Below, piece by piece: positions 26,444 through 34,231 of a stretch of DNA of 64,000 bases. Made by a program: the position numbers and the translations under genes. How positions within the stretch are numbered: the first letter of the stretch is position 1; each line of letters opens with the position of its first letter. The notes beneath the pieces are model-generated. The model was not told where the DNA came from. It saw only the letters and a list, made by a program, of their open reading frames with translations, and made no database searches. This DNA is from Streptomyces sp. NRRL S-1022. GTDB taxonomy: Bacteria > Actinomycetota > Actinomycetes > Streptomycetales > Streptomycetaceae. The DNA lies in NCBI RefSeq assembly GCF_000720135.1, contig NZ_JOIU01000035.1, forward strand, positions 1 through 64,000. The letters run 5' to 3'.

Positions 26444-26473
26444 ACCGGCCGGGCGCATTCGCGCCCGGCCGGT
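26444..26473. terminator. Bidirectional terminator between convergent genes
   Basis: A perfect 13-bp stem (26444-26456 with 26461-26473) with a four-base ATTC loop lies between the 68-residue gene (+) and the DUF5709 gene (-). It can end both transcripts. Confidence 0.85.
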
Positions 26474-26515
26474 GGTGTGTGCGCGCCGGCCCGACGGCCG
26501 CCGGCGGGGGTCCGC

Positions 26516-27004
26516 CTACTCCGGCAGTTCCGTCTCGTCCGGTACGACGTGCATCGCGGCCTCCTCCGCCCCGGCCGCTCCCCCGTCGATGCCCACGTCC
26601 CGGGCGACCTCTTCCTTGGTGGTGTCGGTGTGGGCACCCTCGTCCGGGGCGACGAGCCGCCCGGCGCGGGCCTCGCCGGCCTCGGGATCGACCGGTTCGC
26701 CCTCGCCGCCGGGGAGGTCGCCGATGTCGTCGCCGGGCGGTGCGGTCACGTCCGGGACCTCCTGGCCGAGCCGTTCGTCCAGGGTCTCGCCGGCCTGCTG
26801 TTCGGCGGCGGTCGTGCCGTGCCGGGTGACGCCCAGGGGGCGTTCGGGCGGGGAGTAGCCCTCGTCGAGCATGTCGTCGTAGGTGCGTTCGCCGACCGCG
26901 TCCTGCAGGTCCAGGGGCCCGGCGTCCTCCTGTTCCTCGTTGGTGCCCGTGGGCTGGTAGGCGTCGTCCGCCATGGGGGTCTGCTCGGACTGCTGGTCGC
27001 TCAT
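26516..27004 (-). CDS. DUF5709 family protein
   Basis: The 162-residue product is strongly acidic and disorder-like. It has the family's ordered motifs: AYQPTGT...DDAGPLDLQDAV, MLDEGYSPPERPLGV, TLDERLGQEVPDV, GEARAGRLVAPDEGAH and AAGAEEAAMHVVPDE. DUF5709 is restricted to actinobacteria and its role is unknown. GCAGGAGG precedes the ATG by six bases. It is monocistronic, ended by the hairpin at 26444. Confidence 0.9.
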   Translation of the reverse strand: MSDQQSEQTPMADDAYQPTGTNEEQEDAGPLDLQDAVGERTYDDMLDEGYSPPERPLGVTRHGTTAAEQQAGETLDERLGQEVPDVTAPPGDDIGDLPGGEGEPVDPEAGEARAGRLVAPDEGAHTDTTKEEVARDVGIDGGAAGAEEAAMHVVPDETELPE

Positions 27005-27102
27005 GGTCGCCTCCTGCGGGGGTTGTCGGACGGTCCCGGTCCGCGTTTCCCGTGGCCGGATCATTAACCCCGTGTCGTCGACCCCGCGGGCGCCCGGACG
27101 GA

Positions 27103-27217
27103 TCGGCCGCCGGCCCTGATCCGCTCCTGCCGCGTCACGGAGCCGCGGACGCGGTGCCGGGCCGGGGGCGGTGCCCCGGTCCGAGCGGGGAGGGACGGAG
27201 CGGATCAGGGGCGGCCG
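27103..27217. repeat. Long inverted repeat in a gene-free stretch
   Basis: CCCTGATCCGCTCC (27114-27127) is repeated exactly inverted at 27197-27210, 69 bases apart. With a two-base offset the match extends through CGGCCGCC/GGCGGCCG. The 344-base gap between the DUF5709 start and the flippase stop codon holds this repeat, a further TGACA-6-TGTCA dyad (27241-27256) next to a TTGACA hexamer, and the terminator at 27300; I see no gene in it. Confidence 0.7.
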
Positions 27218-27299
27218 TGAGGGGAGGCGTTTCCCGCGCTTGACAGCCTTGTGTCATCCACCCGTACCTGCAACCCATGTGCAGTAAAGGGCGGGGAAA

Positions 27300-27322
27300 G
27301 CCGCGCCGGGCCGTGGCGCGGC
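27300..27322. terminator. Terminator of the GT-C/flippase operon
   Basis: GCCGCGCC (27300-27307) pairs perfectly with GGCGCGGC (27315-27322) around a seven-base loop, 26 bases past the stop codon of the minus-strand operon. Confidence 0.65.
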
Positions 27323-27348
27323 GGGCGCGCGGGAAACTCCCCCGGCGC

Positions 27349-28296
27349 TCACAGGGCCTTGCGGCGCACCAGCACCGCCAGCACCAGCAGACCGGGAAGC
27401 AGCGGCAGCCACACGGTCAGCAGCCGGTAGCCGAGCACCGCGGACGCGGCGGCGGCGCCGGGGGTGCCGGCGGCGGTGAACGCGAGGGCCAGTGCGGCGT
27501 CCAGCGAGCCGAAGCCGCCCGGTGTGGGCAGCAGCGCGGCGGCGCTGCTGGCGGCGAGGTACAGCAGGACGACCTGGAGCGGGGCGAGGGGCAGACCGAC
27601 GGCCCGGGTGACGGCCACGAGGACCAGGGCGTGCAGCAGGGCGAAGGCCACGGAGCCGCCCCACAGAGCCGCCGCGCGGACCGGGCAGGCGTGCAGCGCG
27701 CGGATGTCGGCCAGGACGGCGGCGAGCGGCCGCCGGCAGCGCGGCCACAGGGGGCTGGCGAGCAGGACCGCCGCGAGGGCGGCGACGCCCACGGCGACGG
27801 CGACCGCCGCCAGGGAGAAGCGCGGGAGGCGCAGCAGGCCCGGGCAGGCCGGGGCGAGCAGCGCGATCAGCGTCAGGCGGGCGGTGGCGCCGGCGGCGGC
27901 CTTGACGGCGAGCGCGCCGGCCGAGCGCCCGGCCGGCAGCCCGCAGCGCATCAGGAACCGCAGGTTCACCGCGCCCGCGCCGAGCCCCGCGGGCAGCAGG
28001 TGGTTGGCGGCGGAGGCGGCGAACTGGGCCGCGACCAGCCGGGGTCCGGGCAGCCGCGGGACGACGGCGCCCTGCTGGGCGAGCGCGGAGGCCGCCCAGG
28101 TGCCCAGCGCCGCCGCCGCGCCGACCAGCAGCCAGCCCTGGTCGGCGACCGCCAGCCGTCCGGCCCCGCTCTCGACGGCGGGCCAGTGCCGGCGGGCCAG
28201 GTACACCGCGCCGAGCAGGAGGACGAGGCAGACGCCGGCCTGCCAGCGGGCGTGCCGGCGGCCGAGGGTGGGGGCGAGTCCGGCGGGCGCCGTCAT
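27349..28296 (-). CDS. Flippase-like integral membrane protein (LPG-synthase transmembrane domain)
   Basis: The 315-residue product has about eight hydrophobic helices and the hallmarks of the lysylphosphatidylglycerol-synthase TM/AglD superfamily: an ASAANHLLPAGLGAGAVNLRFL loop, a second ALLPTPGGFGSLDAAL loop (the conserved P-x-P-G-G-x-G-x-x-[DE]), and YRLLTVWLPLLPGLL. It lacks the soluble aminoacyl-transferase domain of MprF. Members are proposed lipid-linked-sugar or lipid flippases. Its ATG overlaps the stop of the GT-C gene (ATGA), so both are coupled. It may flip what the GT-C protein makes or uses; this is inference. Confidence 0.82.
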   Translation of the reverse strand: MTAPAGLAPTLGRRHARWQAGVCLVLLLGAVYLARRHWPAVESGAGRLAVADQGWLLVGAAAALGTWAASALAQQGAVVPRLPGPRLVAAQFAASAANHLLPAGLGAGAVNLRFLMRCGLPAGRSAGALAVKAAAGATARLTLIALLAPACPGLLRLPRFSLAAVAVAVGVAALAAVLLASPLWPRCRRPLAAVLADIRALHACPVRAAALWGGSVAFALLHALVLVAVTRAVGLPLAPLQVVLLYLAASSAAALLPTPGGFGSLDAALALAFTAAGTPGAAAASAVLGYRLLTVWLPLLPGLLVLAVLVRRKAL

Positions 28297-29861
28297 GAGC
28301 CGGCGCCCGGTACGGCGTAGTAGATCCGGACCGTGCCGGCGGGGACGGACCGCCAGGCGCGGGCGTAGCCGGGCGGCGCGGAACCGGTCGGCACCAGCAC
28401 GGCGACCGGCGTGTGCCGCGCGGCCCCGGCGATGCCGTCCTCGGTGGCGTTGGCGTTGGGCCCGGCCGTCGCGGCCGAGCCGCAGCCGGCGGCGAAGGCG
28501 ACCGGCAGGGCCTCGTGGCCGGCGACCAGGCAGGGCGGGCGCACACCGGTGCGGCGCAGTGCGGCCGCGGTGCGCGTCCACTCCCGGTGGGCGGCGGTGG
28601 TGTGGCCCACGGTGTGCAGGAGCACGGCGAGCTGCACCGCGAGGTGGGCGGCGAGCCCGGCGCAGACCAGCACCACGGCGACCGGACGGACGGCCGGGCG
28701 CGGGGCCGGGGGCAGGGCCGGGCGCCGGGGCAGGTGCGGGAGCAGGAGCGGGGCGGTGCGCGGGGTGGAGCGCCGGGGCCGGCGGGGTGCCCGGGGCGGG
28801 GCGGTCGTCAGATGGAAGAGGGCGTCCGCGACGGGCACGGCGAGCAGGGCGTAGGCCGGGAGGAGGAAGCGGGGGGCCGCGTAGCCGATCAGGAAGAGGT
28901 AGGGGAAGGCGGCGGTCGCCGCGCAGCCGAGCGGGAGTGCCGTGGCCGTCGTGCGCCGGGTGCGGACGGCGACGGCCAGGGCGAGCGCGGCGAGCAGCGG
29001 CAGGGTGAACCACCAGAGGGTGAGCAGCGGGTGCGGGAGGGCGCCGGTGCAGGGCCGGCACAGCGTGCGCCCGCCCAGGCTGCGCAGCTGGTCCACGACG
29101 GCGACGTGCCAGCCGAGACCGCCCTGGATCGCCGAGGCCTCGGACAGCCGCCGCGCCAGGCCGCCGTAGCCGGTGTACGCCTCGATCACCCACTCGGCGG
29201 CTCCGGCGGCGAGCCCGGTGAGCAGGGCGGGCAGGGCATGCCGGCGGTGGCGCGCCAGAGCGAGGACGAGCAGGGGCAGAGCCGCCCAGACCGCGTCCAC
29301 CGGCCGCATCCACGCCATGAGTGCCGCGCTGCCCGCCAGCCCCCACAGGGCGCCGGGCCCGGTGCGGGAGCGCAGGAAGCAGCCGGTGGCGGCCAGGGCG
29401 CCGACGGCTACCCAGTAGTTGGGCATGGCCTGGGGGCCGTAGAACAAGGTCACCCAGAGGGAGGCGAACAGGGCGCCGCCGAGGGCGAGGACGCGGGCGG
29501 GGAACAGTCCGCGCCAGGCGCGCAGGGCCAGGTACAGGGCGAGCCCGGAGAGCAGAGCGAGGTGGACCCGCAGCAGGGGGGTGGACGACGACCAGGACGC
29601 GATGGGCGCGACCAGCAGGGAGATGCCCCGGGCACGGGGTGCGCTGAAGAAGGACGCGGGGGCGTGGCCGCTGACCTGGCTGACGTACACCGTCTCGTCC
29701 CAGCCGAGGCCCATCCCGGGCCGGACCAGGACGAGTTGGGCCACGGTGAAGGCCGCGGCGACGGCCGCGAGCGGCCAGGCGGTGCGTGGCGGGCCGGCGG
29801 ACGGGCGCCGCGCACGCGCACGGCTCGCCGTGGCGACTGCCGCGTGCGCACTGCCGGTCAT
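28293..29861 (-). CDS. GT-C fold polytopic glycosyltransferase-like protein
   Basis: The 522-residue product has about eleven hydrophobic helices. After the first comes the acidic loop GMGLGWDETVYVSQVSG, the 'DE' motif of GT-C enzymes (GT39/GT83 type) that use polyprenyl-phosphate sugars. A short Arg/Pro-rich cytosolic loop lies near 350-385 and the C-terminal ~110 residues form an extracytosolic domain. Donor and acceptor are unknown. It is the first gene of a coupled operon with the flippase-like protein. Two CCCTAC-N5-GTAGGG dyads lie 17 and 44 bases upstream of its ATG, matching the one before the blaI-type gene. Confidence 0.78.
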   Translation of the reverse strand: MTGSAHAAVATASRARARRPSAGPPRTAWPLAAVAAAFTVAQLVLVRPGMGLGWDETVYVSQVSGHAPASFFSAPRARGISLLVAPIASWSSSTPLLRVHLALLSGLALYLALRAWRGLFPARVLALGGALFASLWVTLFYGPQAMPNYWVAVGALAATGCFLRSRTGPGALWGLAGSAALMAWMRPVDAVWAALPLLVLALARHRRHALPALLTGLAAGAAEWVIEAYTGYGGLARRLSEASAIQGGLGWHVAVVDQLRSLGGRTLCRPCTGALPHPLLTLWWFTLPLLAALALAVAVRTRRTTATALPLGCAATAAFPYLFLIGYAAPRFLLPAYALLAVPVADALFHLTTAPPRAPRRPRRSTPRTAPLLLPHLPRRPALPPAPRPAVRPVAVVLVCAGLAAHLAVQLAVLLHTVGHTTAAHREWTRTAAALRRTGVRPPCLVAGHEALPVAFAAGCGSAATAGPNANATEDGIAGAARHTPVAVLVPTGSAPPGYARAWRSVPAGTVRIYYAVPGAGS

Positions 29862-29877
29862 GGACCACCCCTCCGTC

Positions 29878-29894
29878 CCCTACAGGTCGTAGGG
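29878..29894. promoter_or_regulatory. BlaI-type operator, site 1
   Basis: CCCTACAGGTCGTAGGG is a perfect six-base dyad around a five-base spacer, 17 bases upstream of the GT-C gene start. The TAC/GTA halves fit the BlaI/MecI/CopY repressor class. Confidence 0.7.
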
Positions 29895-29904
29895 CCCGAC
29901 GCCA

Positions 29905-29921
29905 CCCTACGGCCTGTAGGG
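29905..29921. promoter_or_regulatory. BlaI-type operator, site 2
   Basis: CCCTACGGCCTGTAGGG has the same perfect arms as site 1 and starts 27 bases after it, placing both on nearly the same helical face 2.5 turns apart. Confidence 0.7.
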
Positions 29922-30005
29922 CCGAGGGAGGGAGCCGGGGAACACGGCTCAACCTAACCCGGACCACCCGGCGATGCCCGGCTGACGGGGCCAACCGGCC
30001 GACGG

Positions 30006-30022
30006 CCCTACGCGCTGTAAGG
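30006..30022. promoter_or_regulatory. BlaI-type operator, site 3
   Basis: CCCTACGCGCTGTAAGG matches sites 1 and 2 in eleven of the twelve arm positions. It ends seven bases before the ATG of the BlaI-type gene, so bound repressor would also block the regulator's own expression. Confidence 0.68.
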
Positions 30023-30029
30023 TTGGGGC

Positions 30030-30413
30030 ATGGCTGGCACAGGGTCCCGCGGCAGGGCGGAGCGGCGCAGCGCCGGGGCGCTGGAGAGCGAGGTGCTGGC
30101 CGCGCTCTGGGCCACCGAGCGGCCGCTGACACCGGCCGAGATCCAGCACGGGATCGGGGGCGGCCTCGCCTACAACACGGTCCACACGATCCTCAAACGC
30201 CTGTACGACAAGGGGCTGGTGCTGCGGGACGCCGACGGGCGGCGCGGCGCGTACCGGCCGGCCAAGAACGCGGCCGAGCTGACCGCGCAGGCGATGCACG
30301 AGGCCCTGGACCGGGGGCCGGACCCGATCGCTGCGCTCCAGCAGTTCGTGACCGGGCTGAGTGCCGAGGAAGAGCGGGCGCTGCGCGAGCTGCTCGCCGG
30401 AGGCGGCGTGTGA
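30030..30413 (+). CDS. BlaI/MecI/CopY-family repressor
   Basis: The 127-residue product has the Penicillinase_R fold: GALESEVLAALWATERPLTP, AEIQHGIGGGLAYNTVHTIL (recognition helix), KRLYDKGLVLRDADGRRGAY (wing) and a C-terminal dimerisation helix region AALQQFVTGLSAEEERALRE. Such repressors are inactivated by proteolysis triggered by a membrane M56 protease, here encoded 41 bases downstream. Three dyads in the divergent intergenic region are its likely targets. Because of site 3 the translation signal is embedded in an operator and no strong Shine-Dalgarno is seen (GGTTGGGG only). Confidence 0.9.
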   Translation: MAGTGSRGRAERRSAGALESEVLAALWATERPLTPAEIQHGIGGGLAYNTVHTILKRLYDKGLVLRDADGRRGAYRPAKNAAELTAQAMHEALDRGPDPIAALQQFVTGLSAEEERALRELLAGGGV

Positions 30414-30454
30414 GGCCGGGCCCATGAGCGGAAGCGGACGGTGAGGTACGGCGC

Positions 30455-31348
30455 ATGAGGTTCGCTGTGTACGCCCCGCTGGTGCTGTCGCTGCTGTTGT
30501 CGGCGCTCGCTCCCGTGCTCGCCCGGCGGGCCGAGCCGGCGCTCGCCGCGCGCGTGCTGGCCCCGGCCGCGGTGCTCACGGCGGCGGCCACCGTGTGGTC
30601 GCTCGTGCTGCTGGCCGCCGCGCTGCTCGGGGACGTGCCGCCGCTGGTGCGCGAGGCCCGGGAGGACGGGCGTCCGTTCACCGATCCGGTGCCGGAGGCG
30701 ATCGGGCTCGCCGCGTGCCTGGCGCTGGCGGTCGTCGCCCTGCGGCTGCGCCGGGCCGTGCGGGCCGAGCGGAGCACGCGGCGGGCGCTGCGACGGCTCG
30801 CCGCGGGGCAGCCGGGGGACACCGAGCTGATCGTCGCCGCCTCCGAGGTGCCGCGGGCGTTCGCGATCCCGGGCCGGCCGGGCCGGATCCTGGTGACCTC
30901 GGCGATGCTGGGTGCGCTGGGGCCCGCCGAGCGGCGGGTGCTCCTCGCGCACGAGCGGGCCCATCTCACGCACCGGCACGGGCTGGTGGTGACGGCGGTG
31001 ACGCTCGCCGCGGCGGCCGATCCGCTGCTGGGTCCGGTGCGCACGGCGGTCGTCTTCCTGGTGGAGCGCTGGGCCGACGAGCGGGCGGCGGCCGCGGTCG
31101 GGGACCGGCGGGTGACGGCGCGGGCACTGGCCCGGGCCGCGCTCACCGCGGGCCGCACCGGCACGGTGTGCGCCCTGCAGTTCACCGACCGGGCGGTCAC
31201 CCGCCGCATCGCGGCCCTGCAGACCGGCCCGCCCCCGTTCCTGTGGCCCGTCGCGCTGGTCGCCCTCGCCCTCGGCACGCTCCCGGCGCTCCTCGCCGCC
31301 GACGCCACCGGCGACCTGCTGGGACTGCTCTCCGCCATGCTCGACTGA
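30455..31348 (+). CDS. M56-family integral membrane metalloprotease (BlaR1/MecR1-like, no sensor domain)
   Basis: The 297-residue product has two or three N-terminal hydrophobic helices, the zinc motif HERAH (166-170) in VLLAHERAHLTHRHG, a downstream glutamate in VERWADERAA that fits the third ligand, and a C-terminal helix. The penicillin-sensor domain of BlaR1 is absent, as in most actinobacterial M56 proteins, so the signal is unknown. It is encoded directly after the BlaI-type repressor and is expected to cleave it or a partner on induction. GGTGAGG precedes the ATG. Confidence 0.87.
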   Translation: MRFAVYAPLVLSLLLSALAPVLARRAEPALAARVLAPAAVLTAAATVWSLVLLAAALLGDVPPLVREAREDGRPFTDPVPEAIGLAACLALAVVALRLRRAVRAERSTRRALRRLAAGQPGDTELIVAASEVPRAFAIPGRPGRILVTSAMLGALGPAERRVLLAHERAHLTHRHGLVVTAVTLAAAADPLLGPVRTAVVFLVERWADERAAAAVGDRRVTARALARAALTAGRTGTVCALQFTDRAVTRRIAALQTGPPPFLWPVALVALALGTLPALLAADATGDLLGLLSAMLD

Positions 31349-31407
31349 CCGACACCGCCCGACCACTGCCCGAATCACGATCCACCGCCCCGACCGCCCC
31401 GGAGCCC

Positions 31408-31838
31408 GATCCACCGCCGCGGTCGACCCGGAGCCGCTGCCCGACGCGGCCGACCGACCGGCAGCGCTCAGCCGCTGCCCGGGGCCGGGATCGGCGGCCC
31501 GCCCCAGAGCCTGCGATCCACCGCCGCGGTCGACCCGCAGCCGCTGCCCGACGCGGCCGACCGGCAGGCGGGGGTCAGCCTCTGCCCCGAGGGCCAGGAA
31601 CAGCGACCCGCCCCCGAGCCCGATCCACCGCCGCGGTCGACCCGGAGCCGCTGCCCGACGCGGCCGACCGGCAGGGCTCAGCCGCTGCCCAGGGGGCCAG
31701 GAACAGCGACCCGCCCCAGAGCCTGCGATCCACCGCCGCGGTCAACCCGCAGCCGCTGCCCGGCGCGGCCGGCCGACCGGCAGCGCTCAGCCGCTGCCCG
31801 GGGCCGGGGACGGTGGTCCGTCCCGGAGGCTGCGATCC
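31408..31838. repeat. 107-bp tandem repeat between convergent genes
   Basis: The motif GATCCACCGCCGCGGTC recurs at 31408, 31515, 31622 and 31727, with a degenerate copy at 31834, giving periods of 107, 107, 105 and 107 bases; a partial copy starts at 31379. Each unit carries ...CCGCTGCCCGACGCGGCC and a small hairpin of the type GGCAGCG-loop-CGCTGCC. The period is not a multiple of three, and the array lies beyond the M56 stop codon and before the GH65 stop codon, so it is non-coding. It fills the whole 528-base gap; I see no gene here. Confidence 0.85.
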
Positions 31839-31876
31839 GGTGCCCCCGTCGTCCTGGGGCCGCCGGCCGGTGGGGG

Positions 31877-34231
31877 TCAGCCGTTGTTGGGGCTGCGGTG
31901 CGGGGGTTGTTCGGGGGTGGGGCGGCGGGTCACCGGTGGTACCGCCCGCACGGCCGGCTCGTCGGTGCTGACGGTGAGCGGCTCGCCGTGGTGGCTGAGC
32001 CGCAGCGGCGGGCCGTCCAGCAGCGCGTACGTCACCTTGTCCGCGCCGATGTCGACCCGCAGCCGGCGCCCGCGGAACTGGACGTGGAAGGCGAGCCGGC
32101 GCAGCCGCTCGGGCAGGCGGGGCGCGAACCGCAGCCGCTCGCCGTCGCGGCGCATCCCGCCGAAGCCCGCGACCAGCGCCATCCAGGTGCCGGCGAGCGA
32201 GGCGATGTGGAGTCCGTCCCGGGTGTTGTGCTCCAGGTCCTGGAGGTCCATCAGAGCGGCCTCGGAGGCGTAGGCGTAGGCCAGGTCCAGGTGGCCCGTC
32301 CGGGCGGCCATGACGGCCTGGCAGCACGCGGACAGGGAGGAGTCGCGGACGGTCAGCGGCTCGTAGTAGGCGAAGTTCCGGGCGATCTGCTCCTCGTCGT
32401 ACCGGCGCTCGAACCAGTCGCCGCAGGTGTACATGGCCAGCACCAGGTCGGCCTGCTTGACGACCTGCTTGCGGTACAGGTCGAAGTAGGGGAAGTGCAG
32501 AAGCAGCGGGTACTGGTCGGCGCGGGTGCCGTCGAAGTCCCAGCGCTGGTAGCGGGTGAAGCCGGCGTGCTGCTCGTGAACGCCCAGCTCCTCGTTGTAG
32601 GGGACGTGCATGGCTTCGGCGGCGTCCCGCCAGTCCGCGCTCTCCTCCTCGTCCACGCCCAGCCGCCGCGCCTCGCGCGGATGGCGTTCGACGGCGTCGG
32701 CCGCGGCCAGCAGGTTCTGCCGGGCCATCAGGTTGGTGTACGTGTTGTCGTCGGCGACCGCGCTGTACTCGTCGGGGCCGGTGACGCCGTCGAGGTGGAA
32801 GACGCCGTGCCGGTCGTGGTGGCCCAGCGACCGCCACAGCCGGGCGGTCTCCACCAGCAGCTCCACGCCGGTCTCCCGCTCGAAGGCGGTGTCGCCGGTG
32901 GCCTCGACGTACCGGACGACGGCGTCGGCTATGCCGGCGTTCACGTGGAAGGCGGCCGTGCCGGCCGGCCAGTACGCGGAGCCCTCCGGGCCGGCGATGG
33001 TCCGCCAGGGGAACGCGGCCCCGGCGAGCCCGAGCTGGGCGGCGCGTTCACGGGCCTCGTCCAGGGTGTTGTACCGCCAGCGCAGCGCCTCGGCGACGGC
33101 CTGCGGCGCGGTGTGGGTGAGCACGGGCAGCACGAACATCTCGGTGTCCCAGAAGGCGTGCCCGTCGTAGCCGGAACCGGTCAGTCCCTTCGCCGGGATG
33201 GCGCGCTGCTCGGCGCGGGCACCGGCCTGCAGGACGTGGAACAGCGCGAACCGGACCGCCTGCTGGATCTCCTCGTCGCCCTCCACCTCGACGTCCGCGC
33301 GGGCCCAGAAGTCGTCCAGACAGGCCCGCTGGTCGTCGAGCAGGCCCTGCCAGCCGTCGTGGCCGGCGGCGGCGAGCGCGGCGTCGACCTGGTCGGCCAT
33401 CGCGGGCAGCGACCGGGCACCCGACCAGCCGTGGGCGACCAGCTTCTCCAGGCGCAGCGTCTGTCCGGGCTCCAGCACGGAGGTGACGGTCAGCCGGGCG
33501 ACGTCGATGCCGCTCTCGCTGCGGGTGGTGGTGCGTTCCGGGCCGGTGACGGTGTGGTCGGCGGCCACGGCGACCCGCAGGCCGCTGCGCCTGGTGCGGT
33601 GGACCATGCGCAGCCGGGTGCCGGAGGCGAAGTGGTCCTCCTGCTCCAGCGGGCTCTTCAGCGCCCGCGCCGCGCGCGGGTCGCCGTCGGGCTCGGGCAG
33701 GCTCTCGTTGGCGACCAGCTCCGACTGGATCACCACCCGGCTGCGGCTGCCGACGGCCTCCACCTCGTAGGCGACGGCGGCCACCGCCCGCTGGGTCAGC
33801 GACACCAGCCGGGTGGAGCGCACCCGGACCGTCGAGCCGGCCGGCGAGGTCCACTCACAGGTCCGCTCCAGCACCCCGCGGCGCAGGTCCAGGACGCGTT
33901 CGTGGGAGACGAGGCGGCCGTAGCGCAGGTCGAACGGCTCGTCGTCCACGAGCAGGCGCACGATCTTGCCGTTGGTGACGTCGATGACGGTCTGCCCGGA
34001 CTCCGGGTAGCCGTAGCCGGCCTCCGCGTACGGCAGCGGGTGCACCTCGTGGACGCCGTTGAGGTAGCTGCCGGGCAGGCCGTGCGGTTCGCCCTCGTCG
34101 AGGTTGCCGCGCCAGCCGACGTGCCCGTTGGACAGGGCGAACACCGACTCGCTCTGGGCGAGGACGTCGAGGTCGAGGGCGGTCTCGCGGACGGTCCACG
34201 GCTCGACGGCGTACGAGCGGTCGGTGATCAC
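31877..34231 (-). CDS. Glycoside hydrolase family 65 (maltose/trehalose/kojibiose phosphorylase type)
   Basis: The 784-residue product has the GH65 order: an N-terminal beta-sandwich (SVFALSNGHVGWRGNLDEGE, LPGSYLNGVHEVHPLPYAE), the helical barrel with the catalytic acid Glu488 in VTGPDEYSAV, and phosphate-site segments (ARAEQRAIPAKGLTGSGYDG, HAFWDTEMFVLPVL). It should split an alpha-linked glucosyl disaccharide with phosphate, releasing beta-glucose 1-phosphate. The natural partner, a beta-phosphoglucomutase-like HAD, is directly upstream and overlaps by four bases (GTGA). Exact disaccharide specificity cannot be read. The product is cytosolic. Confidence 0.93.
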   Translation of the reverse strand: MITDRSYAVEPWTVRETALDLDVLAQSESVFALSNGHVGWRGNLDEGEPHGLPGSYLNGVHEVHPLPYAEAGYGYPESGQTVIDVTNGKIVRLLVDDEPFDLRYGRLVSHERVLDLRRGVLERTCEWTSPAGSTVRVRSTRLVSLTQRAVAAVAYEVEAVGSRSRVVIQSELVANESLPEPDGDPRAARALKSPLEQEDHFASGTRLRMVHRTRRSGLRVAVAADHTVTGPERTTTRSESGIDVARLTVTSVLEPGQTLRLEKLVAHGWSGARSLPAMADQVDAALAAAGHDGWQGLLDDQRACLDDFWARADVEVEGDEEIQQAVRFALFHVLQAGARAEQRAIPAKGLTGSGYDGHAFWDTEMFVLPVLTHTAPQAVAEALRWRYNTLDEARERAAQLGLAGAAFPWRTIAGPEGSAYWPAGTAAFHVNAGIADAVVRYVEATGDTAFERETGVELLVETARLWRSLGHHDRHGVFHLDGVTGPDEYSAVADDNTYTNLMARQNLLAAADAVERHPREARRLGVDEEESADWRDAAEAMHVPYNEELGVHEQHAGFTRYQRWDFDGTRADQYPLLLHFPYFDLYRKQVVKQADLVLAMYTCGDWFERRYDEEQIARNFAYYEPLTVRDSSLSACCQAVMAARTGHLDLAYAYASEAALMDLQDLEHNTRDGLHIASLAGTWMALVAGFGGMRRDGERLRFAPRLPERLRRLAFHVQFRGRRLRVDIGADKVTYALLDGPPLRLSHHGEPLTVSTDEPAVRAVPPVTRRPTPEQPPHRSPNNG

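Noticed and set aside
28293..31348. A beta-lactam resistance operon
   Set aside because: BlaI and M56 are there but no beta-lactamase or PBP, and M56 lacks the penicillin-binding sensor domain.
31408..31838. A CRISPR array
   Set aside because: The repeated unit is the whole 107-bp period with no unique spacers and no cas genes nearby.
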